Position numbers and translations under genes: made by a program. From JBBSGD01 sp038254435 (GTDB lineage: Bacteria; Actinomycetota; CADDZG01; WHSQ01), in NCBI GenBank assembly GCA_038254435.1, contig JBBSGD010000005.1, positions 6,842 to 70,841 of the forward strand: a stretch of DNA of 64,000 nt, given 5' to 3'. The notes under the pieces were generated by a model that saw only the letters and a list, made by a program, of their open reading frames with translations, did not search any database and was not told the DNA's origin. Of the stretch, positions 8,567 through 17,128 are shown in pieces. How positions within the stretch are numbered: the first letter of the stretch is position 1; the number at the start of each line of letters is the position of its first letter.

Positions 8567-8833
8567 TTGCTGCTGATCTGCACCATTCTCGGCCTCTACG
8601 CTTGGATCCTATTCATCCGCATCATCTTGTCGTGGGTGATGATGAGCTGGCGGCCACCTCAGGCGATCATGCCGGTCGTCGACTTCGTGTACACGGTGAC
8701 GGAGCCGGTCATGGGCCTGTTCCGCCGCTACATACCGCCGGTAGGGGGACTCGATCTGTCTCCAATCTTCATCTTCATCATCATCGCCTTCATCCGCAGC
8801 CAGCTCGGCTGTCCCCCCCTCGGTCTCTTCTGA
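8567..8833 (+). CDS. YggT family small membrane protein
   Basis: YggT/YlmG-type protein of about 88 residues with two membrane segments (LLICTILGLYAWILFIRIIL and LSPIFIFIIIAFI) around a short loop with the family signature DFVYTVTEPVMGLFRRYIPP. Members are linked to division and envelope organisation and sit between sepF and divIVA. The start is uncertain: TTG 8567 or an in-frame CTG at 8561 directly after the sepF stop. The C-terminal end CPPLGLF is shorter and less conserved than usual. Confidence 0.85.
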   Translation: MLLICTILGLYAWILFIRIILSWVMMSWRPPQAIMPVVDFVYTVTEPVMGLFRRYIPPVGGLDLSPIFIFIIIAFIRSQLGCPPLGLF

Positions 8834-8879
8834 GCCGAGTCTTTCCGTCGAAACACCCCTCGTAGCAACGGTCGTGGGG

Positions 8880-8891
8880 GATACTGCGGGC
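8880..8891 (+). promoter_or_regulatory. Leaderless -10 element for divIVA
   Basis: GATACT at 8880-8885 is followed by six bases and ATG 8892, the geometry expected if transcription starts at or next to the start codon. No ribosome binding site precedes the ATG. Confidence 0.5.
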
Positions 8892-9650
8892 ATGGATCTG
8901 AGCGCACGCGAGATTCACGACAAGCAGTTCCACGACGCCTGGCGCGGCTACGACCAGGAGGAGGTGGACGACTTCCTCGACCGCCTCGCCGAGGTGCTCG
9001 ACGAGGTTCAGCGCGAGAACGACGACTTGCACAGACGAACCCACGAGCTCGAGCAGGCGGTGGCCACGAGCCGGGACACCGAGTCGATGCTGAAGAAGAC
9101 GCTGGTATCCGCGCAGCAAGCCGCCGAAGAGGCGGTGGGAACGGCCAGGGACAAGGCCGACAAGCTGATCGCCGAGGCGCAGGAGCGAGTGCAACGGGTG
9201 GAAGCAGAAGCCCGGCAGCGCACTGCCGAGGCTGAGGCCGACGCCAAGCGCAAGACTCTCGAGGCCGACCGCGCTCATGTCCTCAAAAAGCGCGAGCTGG
9301 ACGCTTCCATCGCGACGCTGCAGAGCTTCGAGAGCGACCTTCGCAAGCGGCTCGCCGCTTTTCTCGAGTCCCAGACCCGGGCGCTTGAGACGCTGCGCGA
9401 GCTGCCCGATCAGGCCCCCCGCGCCAGCGCGCCGGCGCGCCGGCCCAACGGGTCGCCCCCAAAATCCTTGTCCGGGAGCAGCGCCGCCGGCCGCGGGGGC
9501 AGCGGCAAGGCGGTCACCCTACCGGGCGAGAGGGCCGAAGACGAGCGCGCCCAGACACGTCGCCCGGGGGTGCGACTCGCCACCGACGAGGACGCAGTGT
9601 CGGCAACACGCCGCTGGGCACGCGGCCTCTTTTCCCGCGACGACGCGTGA
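8892..9650 (+). CDS. divIVA: DivIVA/Wag31-type polar growth scaffold
   Basis: Coiled-coil protein that recognises curved membrane at poles and septa and recruits the elongation machinery. The N-terminal membrane-binding domain reads MDLSAREIHDKQFHDAWRG, then YDQEEVDDFLDRLAEVL; a long Ala/Glu/Lys-rich coiled coil (about residues 30-165) follows, and then a Pro/Arg/Ser-rich low-complexity tail. ATG 8892 matches the family start; an in-frame GTG 18 bp upstream would precede the -10 element. The length is 252 residues. It closes the division cluster. Confidence 0.9.
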   Translation: MDLSAREIHDKQFHDAWRGYDQEEVDDFLDRLAEVLDEVQRENDDLHRRTHELEQAVATSRDTESMLKKTLVSAQQAAEEAVGTARDKADKLIAEAQERVQRVEAEARQRTAEAEADAKRKTLEADRAHVLKKRELDASIATLQSFESDLRKRLAAFLESQTRALETLRELPDQAPRASAPARRPNGSPPKSLSGSSAAGRGGSGKAVTLPGERAEDERAQTRRPGVRLATDEDAVSATRRWARGLFSRDDA

Positions 9651-9653
9651 GCC

Positions 9654-9821
9654 GTGGGCTCGGCCTTGGCGGTTTCCTTGCTGCTGATTGTGCTCGCCGC
9701 GGCCGGCGTCGTGCTCGGTTGGGCGGCGGCCAACGAGACCGTTCTATGGGGCTCCATTGGGGCCAGCGCGCTGGCGGCGATCTGGCTCGCCGTCGGGTAT
9801 GCGCGCAGCAAGTCTTCGTAA
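9654..9821 (+). CDS. Small 55-residue membrane protein
   Basis: A short open frame starting with GTG 9654, just after the divIVA stop. The predicted protein begins VGSALAVSLLLIVLAAAG and ends GYARSKSS. Two hydrophobic stretches (residues 4-24 and 32-49) separated by WAAANET would form a helical hairpin, and a basic end follows. I do not recognise a family. The hydrophobic pattern and coupling to divIVA support it; the short length and lack of homology evidence weigh against. Confidence 0.45.
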   Translation: MGSALAVSLLLIVLAAAGVVLGWAAANETVLWGSIGASALAAIWLAVGYARSKSS

Positions 9822-9884
9822 TGCGCCGCACCCCCCGGCTCCAGGCCGGCGCAACGCCCGGGACCGACCGGTAAGGGCTCCGGC

Positions 9885-12800
9885 TCAGTCGACGACGGCC
9901 AGGGCCATTGTCACGGTTCCCCGCCCGACGTCCGCGCTCGCCTCCAGCGCGTGCCCGGGGGCATGCTCGCCCAGGTGGAGCTGGGTGGCGAGTACCTCGG
10001 CGGCAATGTCGTCGCGCCGCACCCGGAGCGCGCGCGCTACCTCTTGCTCGTTCGAGGTCAGCCACAGGTGAATGCGGTCCTGCACCGCGAGCCCGCTGAC
10101 TTTCCGAAGATCCTGCACCGCCCTCACGGTCTCACGCGCGATGCCTTCGGCGACGAGCCCCCCGCTAAGCTCCAAGTCGAGCGCCACCCCATAGGGACCA
10201 TCCTGAGCGAGGGAGAAGCCGGCCCTGCCCTCGACCCGAACGTCGAGGTCGTCCGGCGCCAGTGACACCGTGTCGCCCCCGATGTCGAGCCGGTAGCTGC
10301 CGTCGCGCTCGAGACTTGCGACTACCGCTGCCGCGTCGGTGTCGCGCAGCGCCGCTGCCGCGCTTTGTACACGAGCGCCGAGCCTCGGCCCTAGAGCCTT
10401 GAAGTTCGGCCTGACGGAATAGGTCACGAGCTCTTCGAGGCCGTGCGCTACCTCGACCCGTTTCACGTTCAGCTCCTCCGCCACGATCCGCTCGAGCCCG
10501 GCGAGGCGCTCCGCACCTGAGCGCGGGGCGACCACCAGCGCCCGCGCCAGAGGCTGGCGGGTGCGGAGGTTAGCGTCGGTGCGGGCCGAGCGCCCCAGCG
10601 TGACGAGCCTCCTCGCCAGCACCATGCGCTCCCTGAGGTCGTCGTCCCGGCGCTCGTCTCTAGCCTGCGGCCAGTCGCTTAGGTGCACCGACTCTGGTGC
10701 ATCGTGCAGCGGGCGGGTCAGGTTGGTGAAGATCTCCTCGGCCACGAACGGCGTGAACGGCGCGCTTAGCTGTGCGACGGTCACCAGGCACTCCCACAGC
10801 GTGTGGAACGCCATCTGCGTATCGGCGTTCTTGCCCGAGCCCCAGAACCTGCGGCGCGAGCGACGTACGTACCAGTTGGAGAGATCGTCCACGAAGCGCT
10901 CGATCCTGCGCCCCGAGCTCGTCGCGTCGAAGTCTTCGAGCCCGAGCGTCACGGCGCGCACCGTGTCGTCGAGCTCCGCGAGAACCCAGCGATCCAGCTC
11001 CGGACGCCGCCCGGCGGGCGGCGAACCCGGCAAGAAGCCCTCGACGGACGCGTACGTGACCCAGAAAGAGTAGGTGTTCCACAGGGTCAGCAAGTACTTG
11101 CGCAGCGTGTCCTGGATCGTGGCGCCGGAGGTGCGCCGCGGCGCCCACGGACTACCAGAGGTGATCATGAACCAGCGCAGCGCGTCGGCGCCGTGCTCAT
11201 CGAGCACGCTGAAGGGCTCGATGACGTTGCCGAGGGACTTGCTCATCTTGCGGCCGGAGGCGTCGACAATGTGCCCCAGGCAAACCACGTTCTGATAGGC
11301 GCTCTTACCCTCGACCAGCGTTGCAATGGCAAGCAGGGAGTAGAACCAGCCCCGCGTCTGGTCGATTGCCTCGGAGATGAACTGAGCGGGGAACCGCTTC
11401 TCGAAGACCTCCTTGTTTTCGAATGGAAAGTGCCACTGCGCAAAAGGCATCGCGCCCGAGTCGAACCACGCATCGATGACGCTCTTCGCGCGCGTTGCTC
11501 TCGCCCCGCAGCGCGGACAGTCGAAAGTGATGGCGTCGACATGGGGGCGATGGGGGTCGAAGCCGGTGAGATCCCTCCTTGCCAAGTCGCCCAGCTCGGT
11601 GAACGATCCGACACAGGTGTCGTGGCCCTCGCTGCAGCGCCAGATGGGAAGCGGCGTACCCCAGTAGCGGTCGCGCGACAGGGACCAGTCGACGTTGTTG
11701 GCGAGCCAGTCGCCGAAGCGCCCGTGTTTGATGGTCGGCGGCTGCCACGTGACTTCTTCGTTCGAGGCTTGCAGCTCGCTCCTCAGACGGGATGTGCGGA
11801 CGTACCAGTCGCGCCTTGGGTAGTAAAGGAGAGGCGTCTTGCAGCGCCAGCAGTGTGGGTAGGAGTGCACGTAGCCCTCTGCCCGGAGCAGCAGGTCGCG
11901 CGCGCGGAGGTCCTCGATGATGACCGGGTCGGCGTCCTTGACCCACAAACCAGAGAACTGCGCGCCGTTGGCGGCCACTCGCCCGGATGCGTCGACCATC
12001 TGCTCGATCGGCAGGTGATCCCGCTTGGCGATGACCATGTCCTCCTCGCCGTAGGGAGCGAGGTGGACGATGCCCGAGCCGTCTTCGGTCGTGACGAAGT
12101 CCCCCAGCCGCACGGTGTGCCCGTGCTCGCCCGGCTCAACGAAGCCGAAGGGCGGGAGGTAGCGGATGCCGGCAAGGTCGGCCCCCTTCATCGTTGCGCT
12201 CACGGCGGCGCCGGGGCCGAGGACGGCGCCGGCGCGCTCGGCGGCCAGGATCAGCTCGCCGCCCGGGAGAGCGGGGTCCGCGGCGCGCACGTAGTCGATG
12301 TCGGGCCCTACCGCCGCGGCCATGTTGGCGAGCAGCGTCCACGGGGTAGTAGTCCATGCCAGCAGCGCCACCCCAGGCTCGTCGGGGAGCGGGAAGCGTA
12401 CGTAGACAGATGGGTCCTCGACCTGAAAGTAGACGTCCGGCTGCCCGAGCTCGTGGGAGGACAAGGCCGTCTCACAGCGGGGGCAGTAGGGCACAACCTT
12501 GAAATCCTCTTCCAGAAGACCCTTGTCCCAGATCTGCTTGAGAAGCCACCACACCGACTCGATGTAGCCGGGTGACATGGTCCAGTAGGGATCCTGCAGG
12601 TCGAGCCAGAAGCCGACGCGACTGGTGAAGACCTCCCAGTCGTCCACGTAGCGCTTCACCGACTCGCGGCAGCGGTCGGTGAAGCGCTCGACCCCAACCC
12701 GTTCCTCTATCTCGCGCTTGGCAGTTATGCCGAGCTCCTTCTCGACTGCGATCTCCACTCCAAGGCCGTGGCAGTCCCACCCCGCCTTGCGGTAGACGTA

Positions 12801-13040
12801 GTGGCCGGTCATGGTCTTGAAACGGCAGAAGAGGTCCTTGAAGACGCGCGGCTCGACGTGGTGGATGCCGGGCTTGCCGTTGGCTGTTGGGGGCCCTTCG
12901 TAAAAGACCCATTCCGGGTAACCCTCGCGGGCGGTGAGTGACTTCTGGTAGATCGACGCCCTCCCCCATCCCTCGGCCACACGCCGCTCCAGGTCGGGGA
13001 AGGAGACCCTTGCGTCGACTGGCCGGTAGAGGGTCTCCAT
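9885..13040 (-). CDS. ileS: Isoleucyl-tRNA synthetase (long, IleS2-like type)
   Basis: Class Ia aminoacyl-tRNA synthetase charging tRNA-Ile, 1051 residues. The N-terminal catalytic site has PPTANGKPGIHH, a HIGH-motif variant. The CP1 editing domain has LLAWTTTPWTLLANMA near residue 230, KMSKSLGN lies near 600, and an anticodon-binding domain and a long C-terminal extension follow. The PTANGKPGIHH form and long C terminus resemble the eukaryote-like IleS2 class, which is known for mupirocin tolerance; whether this protein is tolerant is not shown. Only about 75 bp separate it from the divergent gene, so there is no room for an ileS T-box. Confidence 0.95.
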   Translation of the reverse strand: METLYRPVDARVSFPDLERRVAEGWGRASIYQKSLTAREGYPEWVFYEGPPTANGKPGIHHVEPRVFKDLFCRFKTMTGHYVYRKAGWDCHGLGVEIAVEKELGITAKREIEERVGVERFTDRCRESVKRYVDDWEVFTSRVGFWLDLQDPYWTMSPGYIESVWWLLKQIWDKGLLEEDFKVVPYCPRCETALSSHELGQPDVYFQVEDPSVYVRFPLPDEPGVALLAWTTTPWTLLANMAAAVGPDIDYVRAADPALPGGELILAAERAGAVLGPGAAVSATMKGADLAGIRYLPPFGFVEPGEHGHTVRLGDFVTTEDGSGIVHLAPYGEEDMVIAKRDHLPIEQMVDASGRVAANGAQFSGLWVKDADPVIIEDLRARDLLLRAEGYVHSYPHCWRCKTPLLYYPRRDWYVRTSRLRSELQASNEEVTWQPPTIKHGRFGDWLANNVDWSLSRDRYWGTPLPIWRCSEGHDTCVGSFTELGDLARRDLTGFDPHRPHVDAITFDCPRCGARATRAKSVIDAWFDSGAMPFAQWHFPFENKEVFEKRFPAQFISEAIDQTRGWFYSLLAIATLVEGKSAYQNVVCLGHIVDASGRKMSKSLGNVIEPFSVLDEHGADALRWFMITSGSPWAPRRTSGATIQDTLRKYLLTLWNTYSFWVTYASVEGFLPGSPPAGRRPELDRWVLAELDDTVRAVTLGLEDFDATSSGRRIERFVDDLSNWYVRRSRRRFWGSGKNADTQMAFHTLWECLVTVAQLSAPFTPFVAEEIFTNLTRPLHDAPESVHLSDWPQARDERRDDDLRERMVLARRLVTLGRSARTDANLRTRQPLARALVVAPRSGAERLAGLERIVAEELNVKRVEVAHGLEELVTYSVRPNFKALGPRLGARVQSAAAALRDTDAAAVVASLERDGSYRLDIGGDTVSLAPDDLDVRVEGRAGFSLAQDGPYGVALDLELSGGLVAEGIARETVRAVQDLRKVSGLAVQDRIHLWLTSNEQEVARALRVRRDDIAAEVLATQLHLGEHAPGHALEASADVGRGTVTMALAVVD

Positions 13041-13101
13041 GGCTTCAAGAGTAGCCTGTCGTAAACGTGTGGATCGGGCGCGCGCGCCCTAACCCGTGTG
13101 C

Positions 13102-13116
13102 TATCGTCCCGCGCCC
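13102..13116 (+). promoter_or_regulatory. Extended -10 element for the zinc-finger gene
   Basis: TGCTATCGT (13099-13107) is an extended -10 (TGn plus TATCGT) ending nine bases before ATG 13117. This would give a leaderless or nearly leaderless transcript. Confidence 0.5.
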
Positions 13117-13893
13117 ATGAGTGCAGCAAGAAAGACCACCGCGAAGAAGTCCACTGGGGGTTCTGCCGGGACGTCGCGCACGGCCACCAAGAAGCCCTCG
13201 GCCACCAAGACCACCAAGACCACAAAGGCCACGGCCACCAAGAGCGTCGCGCGCAAGACGGCGGCCAAGAAGTCTTCGGTTCGCAAGGCGTCGGGGCGCA
13301 AGCAGACGACACGCACGCCGGCGGGAAAGAAGGCCTCCGCGAAGAAGAGCGCGCAGAAAACCTCCGCCAAGAAGAGCGCCCAGAAAACCTCCGTCAAGAA
13401 GAGCGCCCAGAAAACCTCCGTCAAGAAGACCGCTGCGCGCAAGGCCCCGGCACGCACGCGTGCCTCCGCGACGCCGGCCCGCAAGAGCCCGGCGCGCAGG
13501 CGGAGCAAGCCGCCTGCCAAGCTCGACAAGCAGACGCTCGCAGGCACCCGCCGGCAACTACGCGAGGAGCTTGCCGACCTGCAGCGTCAGTGGCAGGAGA
13601 TCGAGGAAGGGTCGCGCAACGGAACCCAGAGCGAGGTTACTGGCGAGGTGGGCATCGACGAAGATTTTGCCGATGCCGGGACCGCGACCTTTGATCGCGA
13701 GAGAGACCAGTCCATCCAAAACAACGTCCGGGACCTGATCGATCAGGTGTCGCGCGCTCTGCGCAGGATCGACGCGGGCACCTACGGCGACTGCGAGCGC
13801 TGCGGGCGTCCGATCGACAGGGCGCGCCTCAAGGCGCTGCCCCGCACGCTGCTGTGCATGGACTGCAAACGTCGGGAGGAGCGCGCCCGCTAA
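13117..13893 (+). CDS. Histone-like Lys/Ala-rich protein with DksA/TraR zinc finger
   Basis: 258 residues in two parts. Residues 1 to about 140 are almost only Lys, Ala, Thr, Ser, Arg and Pro in KK/AKK-type repeats, like histone H1-type tails of actinobacterial HU and mycobacterial proteins. The repeats include three KKSAQKTS units. The C-terminal part (about 150-258) has a helical hairpin and a C4 zinc finger CERC...CMDC as in DksA/TraR/YteA proteins. Those bind the RNA polymerase secondary channel. The tail could tether the protein to DNA. ATG 13117 is chosen over GTG 13096, which lies upstream of the -10 element. Confidence 0.85.
   Translation: MSAARKTTAKKSTGGSAGTSRTATKKPSATKTTKTTKATATKSVARKTAAKKSSVRKASGRKQTTRTPAGKKASAKKSAQKTSAKKSAQKTSVKKSAQKTSVKKTAARKAPARTRASATPARKSPARRRSKPPAKLDKQTLAGTRRQLREELADLQRQWQEIEEGSRNGTQSEVTGEVGIDEDFADAGTATFDRERDQSIQNNVRDLIDQVSRALRRIDAGTYGDCERCGRPIDRARLKALPRTLLCMDCKRREERAR
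13342..13422 (+). repeat. Three 27-bp in-frame tandem repeats
   Basis: Three units of 27 bp (13342-13368, 13369-13395, 13396-13422) encode KKSAQKTSA, KKSAQKTSV and KKSAQKTSV. Units two and three are identical. A fourth unit begins with AAGAAGACC and then diverges. Repeat number could vary between strains. Confidence 0.85.
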
Positions 13894-13922
13894 GCGGGCC
13901 CGGTTAGGGCCGCCGGCGCGGC

Positions 13923-13934
13923 CATACTGAATTC
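13923..13934 (+). promoter_or_regulatory. Leaderless -10 element for lspA
   Basis: CATACT at 13923-13928 is followed by six bases (GAATTC) and GTG 13935. No ribosome binding site is present. Confidence 0.5.
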
Positions 13935-14450
13935 GTGCCACTTTCTCCTGCCCGCTTCAGCTACCTCTTGCTCTTGGCGCCGGCGGCGGTTGTCGTCGGG
14001 CTCGACCAGGTGACCAAGACTCTCGCTCAGGCGCACCTGCGCGATGGCTCCGTGCAGCTCGTGCGCGGTGTGCTAAGCCTCCGTCTCACGTACAACTCGG
14101 GGGGTGCCTTCGGGGTGCTGCAGGGCATGCCGGGTGTCTTCCTGGCGGCGACGGCAGTGGTGATTGCTGCCCTCCTGTACGCCGCACACCGCACCACCGA
14201 GAGCGCGTGGCTGGTGCCCTTCGGGCTCGTTCTCGGAGGTGGACTGGGCAACGTGGTCGACCGCATCTTCCGCTCCAACGACGGCAGGGTCATCGACTTC
14301 ATCCACATCCGTCTGTGGCCCACGTTCAACGTGGCGGACTCAGCCATCTCCATAGGAGTCTTGTTGATCTTGCTCGTCTCGGCGCGCAACGGCACGCGCG
14401 CTCGCGAGGCGGAGCCGGCCGGCGGCCGGGAGGCGCCTTCGGGCGAGTGA
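13935..14450 (+). CDS. lspA: Lipoprotein signal peptidase LspA
   Basis: Membrane aspartyl protease that cleaves prolipoprotein signal peptides after lipidation. Four membrane helices are visible. Conserved blocks are VGLDQVTK near residue 23, YNSGGAFG near 55, GNVVDRIF near 103 (first catalytic Asp) and FNVADSAI near 130 (second catalytic Asp). The length is 171 residues. Several lipoproteins encoded in this window would be its substrates. Its stop overlaps the GTG of the pseudouridine synthase gene, a common lspA-rluD pairing. Confidence 0.95.
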   Translation: MPLSPARFSYLLLLAPAAVVVGLDQVTKTLAQAHLRDGSVQLVRGVLSLRLTYNSGGAFGVLQGMPGVFLAATAVVIAALLYAAHRTTESAWLVPFGLVLGGGLGNVVDRIFRSNDGRVIDFIHIRLWPTFNVADSAISIGVLLILLVSARNGTRAREAEPAGGREAPSGE

Positions 14451-15397
14451 TCCGCCTCACACCACTTCCGCTAGAGGTCGGCCAGCGGCTCGACGTGGTC
14501 CTGGCGCGGCGCGCCGGGGTGACTCGGACCCTGGCGCAGCGCGCCATCAGGTCGGGAGCCGTCACGGTATCGGGGGAGCTCGTGCGCCCGAGCCACCGGC
14601 TCGAGGAGGGCGACGTGGTAGAGGGTGAGCTGCCCGAGCCTGCGCTTGGGCCCCCGCAGGCCGAGCCCATCCCGCTCGACGTCCGTTACTCGGATGACAG
14701 GGTGCTGGTGATCAGCAAACCCTCCGGGCTCGTAACCCACCCCGCGGCCGGCCACACCTCGGGCACCCTCGTCAACGCGCTCCTGGGGCTCGGCGGGCCG
14801 CTGGCGGGGGCGGGGTCCGTGCGCCCGGGCATCGTGCACCGGCTCGACAAGGACACCTCCGGACTGCTCCTTGTGGCGCGCGACGATGCGGCGCAGGAGC
14901 TCCTTGTAGAGGCCCTGGGGGCGCGCACTGTGCAGCGCAGCTACCTCGCCCTCACTCGGGGCGGGATGCCGGCGGCGTCGGGCACAATCGAAGCGCCGCT
15001 CGGCCGGCATCCAACCAAGAGGCGCAGGATGGCGGTGGTCCCGGCGGGGCGTAGCTCGGTCACCCACTACCGGGTCGCGGCGGCTTCCTCGGAGGCCGCG
15101 CTCCTCGACGTGGCGCTCGACACCGGGCGCACTCATCAGATAAGGGTTCACCTCGCCCACCTGGGCCATCCGGTCCTGGGGGACCGGACCTACGGCGGGG
15201 TGAGCGAGCTGTCACGACGGCTGGGTCTCACGCGCCCCTTCCTTCATGCATACCGGCTGGCCTGGCCCCATCCGAGCGATGGCCGCATCGTCACCGTGAC
15301 CGACGAGCTGCCCGCCGACCTCGTTGCCGCCCTGGCGCGGGCGGGTATCGCCTTGCCTCCCGGCGTGACCGGGGACGCCGGTCGCCCGGCGATGTGA
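14447..15397 (+). CDS. RluD-type 23S rRNA pseudouridine synthase
   Basis: Pseudouridine synthase of the RluA family. An N-terminal S4 RNA-binding domain (about residues 10-65) is followed by the catalytic domain with VHRLDKDTSGLLLVA near residue 135, which carries the catalytic Asp. Further blocks are KPSGLVTHPA near 86 and TGRTHQIRVHLAHLGHPVLGD near 228. GTG 14447 overlaps the lspA stop by 4 bp and gives 316 residues; the frame is open upstream inside lspA but that part shows no family features. RluD in E. coli modifies helix 69 of 23S rRNA; the exact site here is inferred. Confidence 0.9.
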   Translation: MIRLTPLPLEVGQRLDVVLARRAGVTRTLAQRAIRSGAVTVSGELVRPSHRLEEGDVVEGELPEPALGPPQAEPIPLDVRYSDDRVLVISKPSGLVTHPAAGHTSGTLVNALLGLGGPLAGAGSVRPGIVHRLDKDTSGLLLVARDDAAQELLVEALGARTVQRSYLALTRGGMPAASGTIEAPLGRHPTKRRRMAVVPAGRSSVTHYRVAAASSEAALLDVALDTGRTHQIRVHLAHLGHPVLGDRTYGGVSELSRRLGLTRPFLHAYRLAWPHPSDGRIVTVTDELPADLVAALARAGIALPPGVTGDAGRPAM

Positions 15398-15401
15398 AGG
15401 G

Positions 15402-15413
15402 TATCTTTCGGAC
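15402..15413 (+). promoter_or_regulatory. Leaderless -10 element for the propeller lipoprotein gene
   Basis: TATCTT at 15402-15407 is followed by six bases and ATG 15414. There is no ribosome binding site. Confidence 0.45.
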
Positions 15414-16940
15414 ATGAAGGGCAAGGGGGGCCGGGCGACGGCGGCGTGCGCGGCCGGGGTCGTGCTGGCGTGCGCGTCGTGCACCTCGCACACGGGTGCG
15501 GCGGGACCTTCTTCGTCCCCGTCCCTGCCCCTATCGAGCCCCGTCCCCACGGCGCCGACCGGCTCCGGGCTCAGCTCGCCGCATCCCCCCGTCCCGGTGG
15601 CGGGGGCGCCGCGCCGGCAGGTGGATGTGTCCCGGGCGGCGGGGACCCAGAGCGAGGTGAGCGTCGCCCTCGATCCATCTGATCCAAACGTCCTCGTTGC
15701 CGGCTCCAACAGCACGAGCGAGGAGGGCATTCGGGCATACACGTCCCTTGACGGCGGCTCGTCGTGGAGCTCGAGCCGGGCGCCCGCCCAGCCGCCCGCC
15801 ACTCGCTACGCCTCGGACCCGGCGGTGGCAGTCGACAGAGCGGGGCGCGAGTACTACGCGTTCCTGGCTCGGGTTGCGCGAGGCGGGGCGCACACCGCTT
15901 ACCGGCTGTTCGTAGCGACGCGACCCGGTCCGCACGGCGCCTGGGACACCCATCGCCGGCCCGTTGCCGCACTCCTCGGGGCGACGGTTGACGACAAGCC
16001 CGCGATCGCAGTGGACAACCGGCCCTCGAGTCCCCGTGAGGGGCGCGTCTATCTCGTGTGGAGCCACATTTACAAGAGCGGCGAAGCGCCGATAGTGATC
16101 AGCCACTCCACGGACGGCGGCCTGCGTTGGTCGCGTCCGCATAGAGTCAGCGGCCTGGCAGACGGCGGCATCGGCGCCTCGGTAACCGTAGCCCCGGACG
16201 GCGGCCTCTACGTGGTGTGGCTCGGCCCGAACGGCACCCTGTTCGACATCTACGGAGCGGTGGGCGCGCCCGGCGGTGAGCAGTTTGGACCGGTGAGACC
16301 CGTGACCTCGATCGACGCGGCTCCGTCCGAGGAGTGCGGCGGCTTCAACCGCATCGCGCTGCCTGCCCAGCCGGGCTGCACCAACCCCGTTCCGAGCGCC
16401 TTTCTCGACGAGGACTCGCGCCCGCGGCGCGTGCACATCGTCTACGCGGACGAGGGCTCAGACGGCGCACTCGACGTATTCTCGCTGGCCCTCGGCGGCC
16501 GCCTGCAAGCGCTCGGCGGGGGGCGAAGCAAGCCCAGGCTCGTATCGCCGCCCAGCAGGCTCCCTTCGGACCAATTCCTGCCGGTCAGCGCGCTAGACGA
16601 CGCCACCGGCGCGGCCTGGGTCTGCTACTACGACACGCGCCGGGATCCCGCGCGCCGGCAGGCAGTGTTCTCCTGCTCGGTCTCCACCAACGGCGGTACT
16701 AGCTGGTCGTTGCCCGTACCCGCGGCGTCGGTGTCCTCGGACGAGACCCAGACGACGGCTCGTCACGCCGCCCTGTTGCGTGAATACGGCGACTACACGG
16801 GGCTGGTTGCCACCGGAGGGCTGGCGCATCCGATGTGGACCGATTCACGTCGGCTCACCACGCTCGATGCGTCCTTCTCCCCCTACCTCGAGGAGATCTA
16901 CACGACGATGCTGCACCAGCGCCGGGTCCGTCGCCGGTGA
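15414..16940 (+). CDS. Sialidase-fold (BNR-repeat) lipoprotein of unknown substrate
   Basis: 508-residue exported protein. The signal peptide ends in a lipobox-like LACASC (around residues 19-24), predicting a lipid-anchored surface protein, followed by a Ser/Pro linker. The rest looks like a six-bladed beta-propeller with Asp-box repeats: SLDGGSSWSS near residue 110, STDGGLRWSR near 225 and STNGGTSWSL near 425, plus a C-terminal MWTDSR block. These repeats occur in sialidases and other glycan-active or binding proteins, but I do not see a confident catalytic Arg triad, so enzyme activity is not claimed. It is preceded by its own -10 element. Confidence 0.7.
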   Translation: MKGKGGRATAACAAGVVLACASCTSHTGAAGPSSSPSLPLSSPVPTAPTGSGLSSPHPPVPVAGAPRRQVDVSRAAGTQSEVSVALDPSDPNVLVAGSNSTSEEGIRAYTSLDGGSSWSSSRAPAQPPATRYASDPAVAVDRAGREYYAFLARVARGGAHTAYRLFVATRPGPHGAWDTHRRPVAALLGATVDDKPAIAVDNRPSSPREGRVYLVWSHIYKSGEAPIVISHSTDGGLRWSRPHRVSGLADGGIGASVTVAPDGGLYVVWLGPNGTLFDIYGAVGAPGGEQFGPVRPVTSIDAAPSEECGGFNRIALPAQPGCTNPVPSAFLDEDSRPRRVHIVYADEGSDGALDVFSLALGGRLQALGGGRSKPRLVSPPSRLPSDQFLPVSALDDATGAAWVCYYDTRRDPARRQAVFSCSVSTNGGTSWSLPVPAASVSSDETQTTARHAALLREYGDYTGLVATGGLAHPMWTDSRRLTTLDASFSPYLEEIYTTMLHQRRVRRR

Positions 16941-17128
16941 CGGCTGAGGGTGAAGGCGGCAACGGCCACCCGCAAATCCACAGGTTGTTGCACTTGTGCC
17001 CCCCAGGCCTTTGCGCCCACACTGCCTTAAAGGACAGAAGCGGGTCCTTGACTTTGGTGTTTGCCCAGGTGGGGGAGTCGTTGTTGCGCCGGCCGGCCCT
17101 GGGGTGTAGGTAAAAGGACAAGGTTGTA
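16941..17128 (+). other. Gene-free stretch before the dnaE leader
   Basis: About 190 bp with no credible coding frame. It holds TTGACT (about 17048) and TTGTTG (17081) as possible -35 elements and a GTAGGTA near 17106 as a weak -10. A run GCCCCCCAGGC near 17001 is the only other notable feature. The dnaE promoter probably lies here but I cannot place it firmly. Confidence 0.4.

Noticed and set aside
10803..12575. A 590-codon open frame on the plus strand opposite ileS
   Set aside because: It is fully antisense to a clear isoleucyl-tRNA synthetase. Long antisense frames are expected at this GC content, and the translation has no recognisable domain.
13041..13116. T-box riboswitch for ileS
   Set aside because: The gap to the divergent gene is about 75 bp, too short for a T-box, and no specifier loop or terminator is visible.
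16995..17010. Six-C run considered as a 6C small RNA
   Set aside because: The 6C RNA motif needs two hairpins each with a C-rich loop. Only one C run is present and it has no clear stem.
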